Positions 5,792 through 8,064 of a DNA stretch of 8,064 nucleotides are shown here, piece after piece. The stretch's first letter is position 1. Each line of letters opens with the position of its first letter. The translations under genes were made by a program, and so were the position numbers. The notes below the pieces were generated by a model. It was not told where the DNA came from. It made no database searches and saw nothing but the letters and a program-made list of their open reading frames with translations. This DNA comes from Thermohalobaculum sp045106875 (GTDB lineage Bacteria; Pseudomonadota; Alphaproteobacteria; Rhodobacterales; Rhodobacteraceae), in assembly GCA_045106875.1 (NCBI GenBank), contig JBGCFK010000179.1:1-8064 (forward strand), written 5' to 3'.

Positions 5792-6550
5792 CTAGCTTGC
5801 CATCCATCCACCATCGACCATCAAATTTTCGCCCGTAATAAAGGTGGCCTCGTCGCTTGCCAGAAACAATGCTGCATTTGCGACATCCAGCGGACGCCCG
5901 AGACGTGGCCAGGGCGTACGTGATCTGGAGTATTCGAGTACCTCGGGCGCGACTGCGCCGCCGCCCCGTCCTGTCAGGATCTTTCCCGGTGCCACGGCAT
6001 TGCAGACGATGCCGTCCGCAGCATAATCCCCGGCGATCTGGCGTGTCATGTAGACAACGGTGGCCTTTCCCACTCCATAGGCGAAGGCGCGTGGGCTGCG
6101 CACCATGCCGTGCTGAGAGGAAATGTTGACAATACGGCCCCGCACATCGTCACGCGGTTCCTGACGCAGCATCTGGCGCACGGCGGCTCGGCATCCGAGG
6201 AAGACACCCTTCGCGTTGACCCCCATGACGTTGTCCCAGTCCTCGTCGGTTGTCTCGTGCATGCGCTTGGGAGATCGGATCGCCGCGTTGTTGACCATGA
6301 CATCCAGCCGGTCTGCGCGCGCAACAAGCGCGTCAACGTCTGCTGCCTTCGTGACGTCGCACTGGACAAACTCGGCAGAACCGCTGGCCGCCTGAATGAC
6401 GTCAACGGTCTTGCCGCCTCCCTCCAACGGCTCATCGACAATGTCAGCCACCAGAATCCTGGCGCCTTCTTCCGCAAACCTGATGGCAATGGCCCTGCCA
6501 ATTCCGGAGGCGCCGCCGGTCACAATTGCAGTCTGGTTATTCAGTCGCAT
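5792..6550 (-). CDS. Short-chain dehydrogenase/reductase (classical SDR)
   Basis: 252 residues from the chosen start at 6550, the normal classical SDR length. It is an NAD(P)H-dependent oxidoreductase with a Rossmann fold: TGGASGIG (about 11-18) is the cofactor loop, CDVT (about 64-67) the adenine-ring element, VNNAA (about 86-90) the structural motif, VNAKGVFLGC (about 111-120) gives the active-site Asn, NISS (about 142-145) the Ser, and YGVGK (about 158-162) the Tyr and Lys of the catalytic tetrad; NAVAPG (about 184-189) follows, and GENLMVDGGW (about 240-249) ends the fold. An acidic residue after the second strand (ADIVDE) suggests NAD(H) preference. It resembles FabG/glucose 1-dehydrogenase-like enzymes; the substrate is unknown. 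The frame is open to 6634, but the extra 28 residues lack SDR features, while MRLNNQTAIVTGG is a typical start with GAGAG a few bases upstream. Confidence 0.9.
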   Translation of the reverse strand: MRLNNQTAIVTGGASGIGRAIAIRFAEEGARILVADIVDEPLEGGGKTVDVIQAASGSAEFVQCDVTKAADVDALVARADRLDVMVNNAAIRSPKRMHETTDEDWDNVMGVNAKGVFLGCRAAVRQMLRQEPRDDVRGRIVNISSQHGMVRSPRAFAYGVGKATVVYMTRQIAGDYAADGIVCNAVAPGKILTGRGGGAVAPEVLEYSRSRTPWPRLGRPLDVANAALFLASDEATFITGENLMVDGGWMAS

Positions 6551-6923
6551 GGTAAGCTCTCGCAGGTCAGTCGGGGGATGTCCATGTGTACTCCGACGGT
6601 GGGTTTCAGACAGTATAGACGATGTCGTCGACAAGTGGCTGGCTTTGGTTCAGAGCATCAAGGCTGCCCGGTACGACTGATCGCAGGCAGATCATTCCAA
6701 CTGATGCCTGTCTCTATGGTCAGTCAACAGGACTATGCGTGCGCATCAGGAAATTCTGTCGATATCCGCAGAAGATCTGTCACCCCGATACTGTACGCGC
6801 GTACCGTGTTCACACAATCGGCTGATACACGGGATTATGAGCCGAGCGCGTCGTATTCAGGAGAGTATCTACGCCAGACGGCGGGTATGGACACCCTCAG
6901 ACACATGGAAGATCGAGACTGCC
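6551..6923. other. Divergent intergenic control region between dehydrogenase and transporter
   Basis: 373 bases without a convincing gene; reading frames cross it but none resembles a protein. It must hold the promoters of the - strand dehydrogenase group and the + strand transporter. For the - strand, a -10-like TATACT lies at 6617-6612 without a clear -35. For the + strand, see the candidate promoter at 6809-6838. GTACGCGCGTAC at 6793-6804 is a perfect 12-bp palindrome and may be an operator. No RNA gene or repeat was recognised. Confidence 0.6.
6809..6838 (+). promoter_or_regulatory. Weak sigma70-like promoter candidate for the transporter gene
   Basis: TTCACA (6809-6814, 5 of 6 to TTGACA), an 18-base spacer, then GATTAT (6833-6838, 4 of 6 to TATAAT). 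It lies about 85 bases before the transporter start and just after the 12-bp palindrome at 6793-6804. The match is modest and could be chance. Confidence 0.25.
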
Positions 6924-7847
6924 ATGACCGCACTCAACCAGCAGATGGACGCTCAGCCGCGCCACGCATTCGCGATGGCGTTGATGGTCATAAGTTCGGT
7001 CAGCATCAGTTTTGGCGGCCTCATACTGCGCAACATTGATGATGCCGATGTCTGGCAGATCAACTTCTATCGGTCGCTGGCGCTGGTCTTCACCGTCACA
7101 CTGATCATGCTGTTCCGGTATCGGGCGCAGACCGTGCAGAAGGTTCGGCAGATTGGCAGGCCGGGATTGGTTGCCGGGGCATTGCTGGCCGGTGCAGGGA
7201 TTGCGTTTCTGCAGGCCATAACAAACACGACAGTCGCAAATACCCTCTTCACCCTCAGTGCCATTCCGTTTCTGAGCGCCTTTCTGGCCTGGTTGTTTCT
7301 GCGCGAGATGCTGAGGCGTTCGACGCTGGTCACCATGCTGGCGGCAGCGGTCGGAGTTGCCGTCATGATGGCGGAGGGCATCGGGACAGGATCATTCTAC
7401 GGCAATGCGATGGCTCTGGTGACGGCGCTCTTGTTCTCGGCATATGCGATCATCGTGCGCCAGAACAGAACGATCGACATGCTGCCAGCGTTGCTGGTTT
7501 CAGGCCTTCTGATTGTTCTGATTGCAGGCGTGCTGCGTTGGGATGATCTTGTAATATCCATGCATGACATTTTGTTGTGTCTGCTGCTGGGGGGCGGACT
7601 GTCAGGGGTTGCCAATGCACTTTTCATCGCCGCGTCACGCCATCTTGTGGCGGCGGAACTGACCCTCTTCATGCTGCTAGAGTTCGCCCTTGGGCCGATC
7701 TGGGTATGGATGTTCATCAACGAGGTTCCGACCGAGTGGACCATCGTCGGTGGCGCAATCGTTATTCTGGCCGTTGTCCTGCGATCCTTGTTCCAATTGC
7801 GCCAAGACGTTGCGAAGCTTCGGCGAGGTCGCAACAGCCCGATCTGA
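6924..7847 (+). CDS. DMT-superfamily (EamA-like) inner membrane transporter
   Basis: 307 residues, close to the usual size of about 300 for EamA-type permeases, which export or import metabolites such as amino acids. About ten membrane segments are visible in two EamA halves: roughly 15-33, 47-64, 80-98, 104-124, 133-149, 157-177, 186-204, 214-236, 242-264 and 272-288. The first half ends with PFLSAFLAWLFLREML, the typical xxxFLxExL turn of the family, and the second has LLEFALGPIWVWMFINEVPT at the same position. A basic tail (LRQDVAKLRRGRN) follows. The frame is open back to 6735, but that leader is Arg-rich, non-membranous and unlike the family; the start at 6924 (MTALNQQMDAQPRHAF) is preferred, with 6945 as an alternative. 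Its ribosome binding site is weak. Divergent from the dehydrogenase group; substrate unknown. Confidence 0.88.
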   Translation: MTALNQQMDAQPRHAFAMALMVISSVSISFGGLILRNIDDADVWQINFYRSLALVFTVTLIMLFRYRAQTVQKVRQIGRPGLVAGALLAGAGIAFLQAITNTTVANTLFTLSAIPFLSAFLAWLFLREMLRRSTLVTMLAAAVGVAVMMAEGIGTGSFYGNAMALVTALLFSAYAIIVRQNRTIDMLPALLVSGLLIVLIAGVLRWDDLVISMHDILLCLLLGGGLSGVANALFIAASRHLVAAELTLFMLLEFALGPIWVWMFINEVPTEWTIVGGAIVILAVVLRSLFQLRQDVAKLRRGRNSPI

Positions 7848-8010
7848 GCATTTTCGGACCAACCTGAATTGGCCTTGTCGCGAATGTCCCGGCAGGGCGA
7901 AGCATGTCAGGGTATTCGTGCCTCATTTGTTCCAAAAACGTTCTGGGGCAGGGCGCGCATGGAGATGCCGCGCCGAAGGGTCCGGGTCTTTTGCGGGAGA
8001 GGGCGAAGTC
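7848..8010. other. Intergenic stretch with no recognised gene
   Basis: About 160 bases after the transporter stop. All frames are short. No T-run terminator directly follows the transporter. CGAAT (7881-7885) and ATTCG (7914-7918) are the only inverted arms seen and are too short to interpret. Confidence 0.5.
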
Positions 8011-8064
8011 CTACGCTCTCATGAGCGCTTTTCCCTCACCGGCAAACAGAGACCTATCCCACAG
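8011..8064 (-). CDS. Possible C-terminal end of a gene entering from the right
   Basis: Read on the - strand from the window edge, one frame gives 17 residues, LWDRSLFAGEGKALMRA, before a TAG at 8013-8011. Its composition is protein-like, and the other two frames stop within the same stretch. It is too short to assign to a family. If real, this gene converges on the transporter. A short hairpin (CGCTC 8014-8018, GAGCG 8023-8027, followed by TTTT on the + strand) lies inside it. Confidence 0.25.
   Translation of the reverse strand: MWDRSLFAGEGKALMRA

Noticed and set aside
5695..5814. Longer start for the spermidine-synthase-fold gene at 5814
   Set aside because: It would overlap the upstream dehydrogenase gene, adds residues with no family likeness, and the start at 5694 has a good ribosome binding site.
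6110..7039. Long + strand frame crossing the dehydrogenase and the divergent region
   Set aside because: It is antisense to a clear SDR gene, continues through the promoter region and has no protein-like features.
17..7944. AAAAACGTTCT occurs at 17-27 and 7934-7944, near both ends, suggesting attachment-site repeats
   Set aside because: An 11-base direct repeat is expected several times by chance in 8 kb, and no integrase or other boundary feature adjoins either copy.
8030..8064. A CTCTGTTTGCCGG-like stretch on the - strand reminiscent of the bacterial signal recognition particle RNA
   Set aside because: The conserved loop with the GGAA and AGCAG elements does not follow, so the likeness is limited to a few bases.

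Overview
The window looks like a GC-rich alphaproteobacterium, most likely a member of the Rhodobacterales/Rhodobacteraceae. Two things point there: a plasmid-type parAB partition locus whose palindrome fits the GTTNNNNGCNNNNAAC pattern known for alphaproteobacterial repABC-type replicons, and the general character of the accessory genes. No replication initiator, rRNA, tRNA, CRISPR array or recognisable transposase is present. This was read by eye, with no database search.

Left end (1-1551, + strand): a broken partition operon. The parA gene is a relic. Its N-terminus is frameshifted in a run of G, and the gene is cut inside the Walker A motif and joined directly to its own C-terminal tail. 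The following parB is intact, has a strong ribosome binding site and an ATGA overlap with the parA tail, and carries a perfect 20-bp palindrome (a candidate parS) in its last codons. The two parA lesions cancel in frame, so the start-to-stop coupling into parB survives.

Middle-left (1565-3790): a divergent regulatory unit. A LysR-type regulator (+) faces a tightly coupled pair on the - strand: a small, unrecognised, predicted single-pass membrane protein, then a class I SAM-dependent methyltransferase. The 89-bp gap between them holds a sigma70-like promoter for the - strand pair, two related T-N11-A-type boxes 43 bp apart, and a hairpin that would bury the Shine-Dalgarno sequence of the first - strand gene. 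That gene shows signs of reading-frame disturbance near its 5' end.

Middle-right (3929-6550, all - strand): three genes in one direction and possibly cotranscribed: a short-chain dehydrogenase/reductase, a spermidine-synthase-fold methyltransferase, and a luciferase-like flavin-dependent monooxygenase of the YhbW type. Each has a visible ribosome binding site that favours a start downstream of the longest possible ORF. Substrates cannot be assigned.

Right end (6551-8064): a 373-bp divergent control region, then a DMT/EamA-type transporter on the + strand, then about 217 bp with no confident gene, ending in what may be the last 17 codons of a - strand gene that enters from outside the window.

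The strongest unusual signal is the decayed parA with a preserved parB and candidate parS. The LysR-controlled membrane protein/methyltransferase pair is the best candidate for an uncharacterised functional unit. The other genes are ordinary accessory metabolism.
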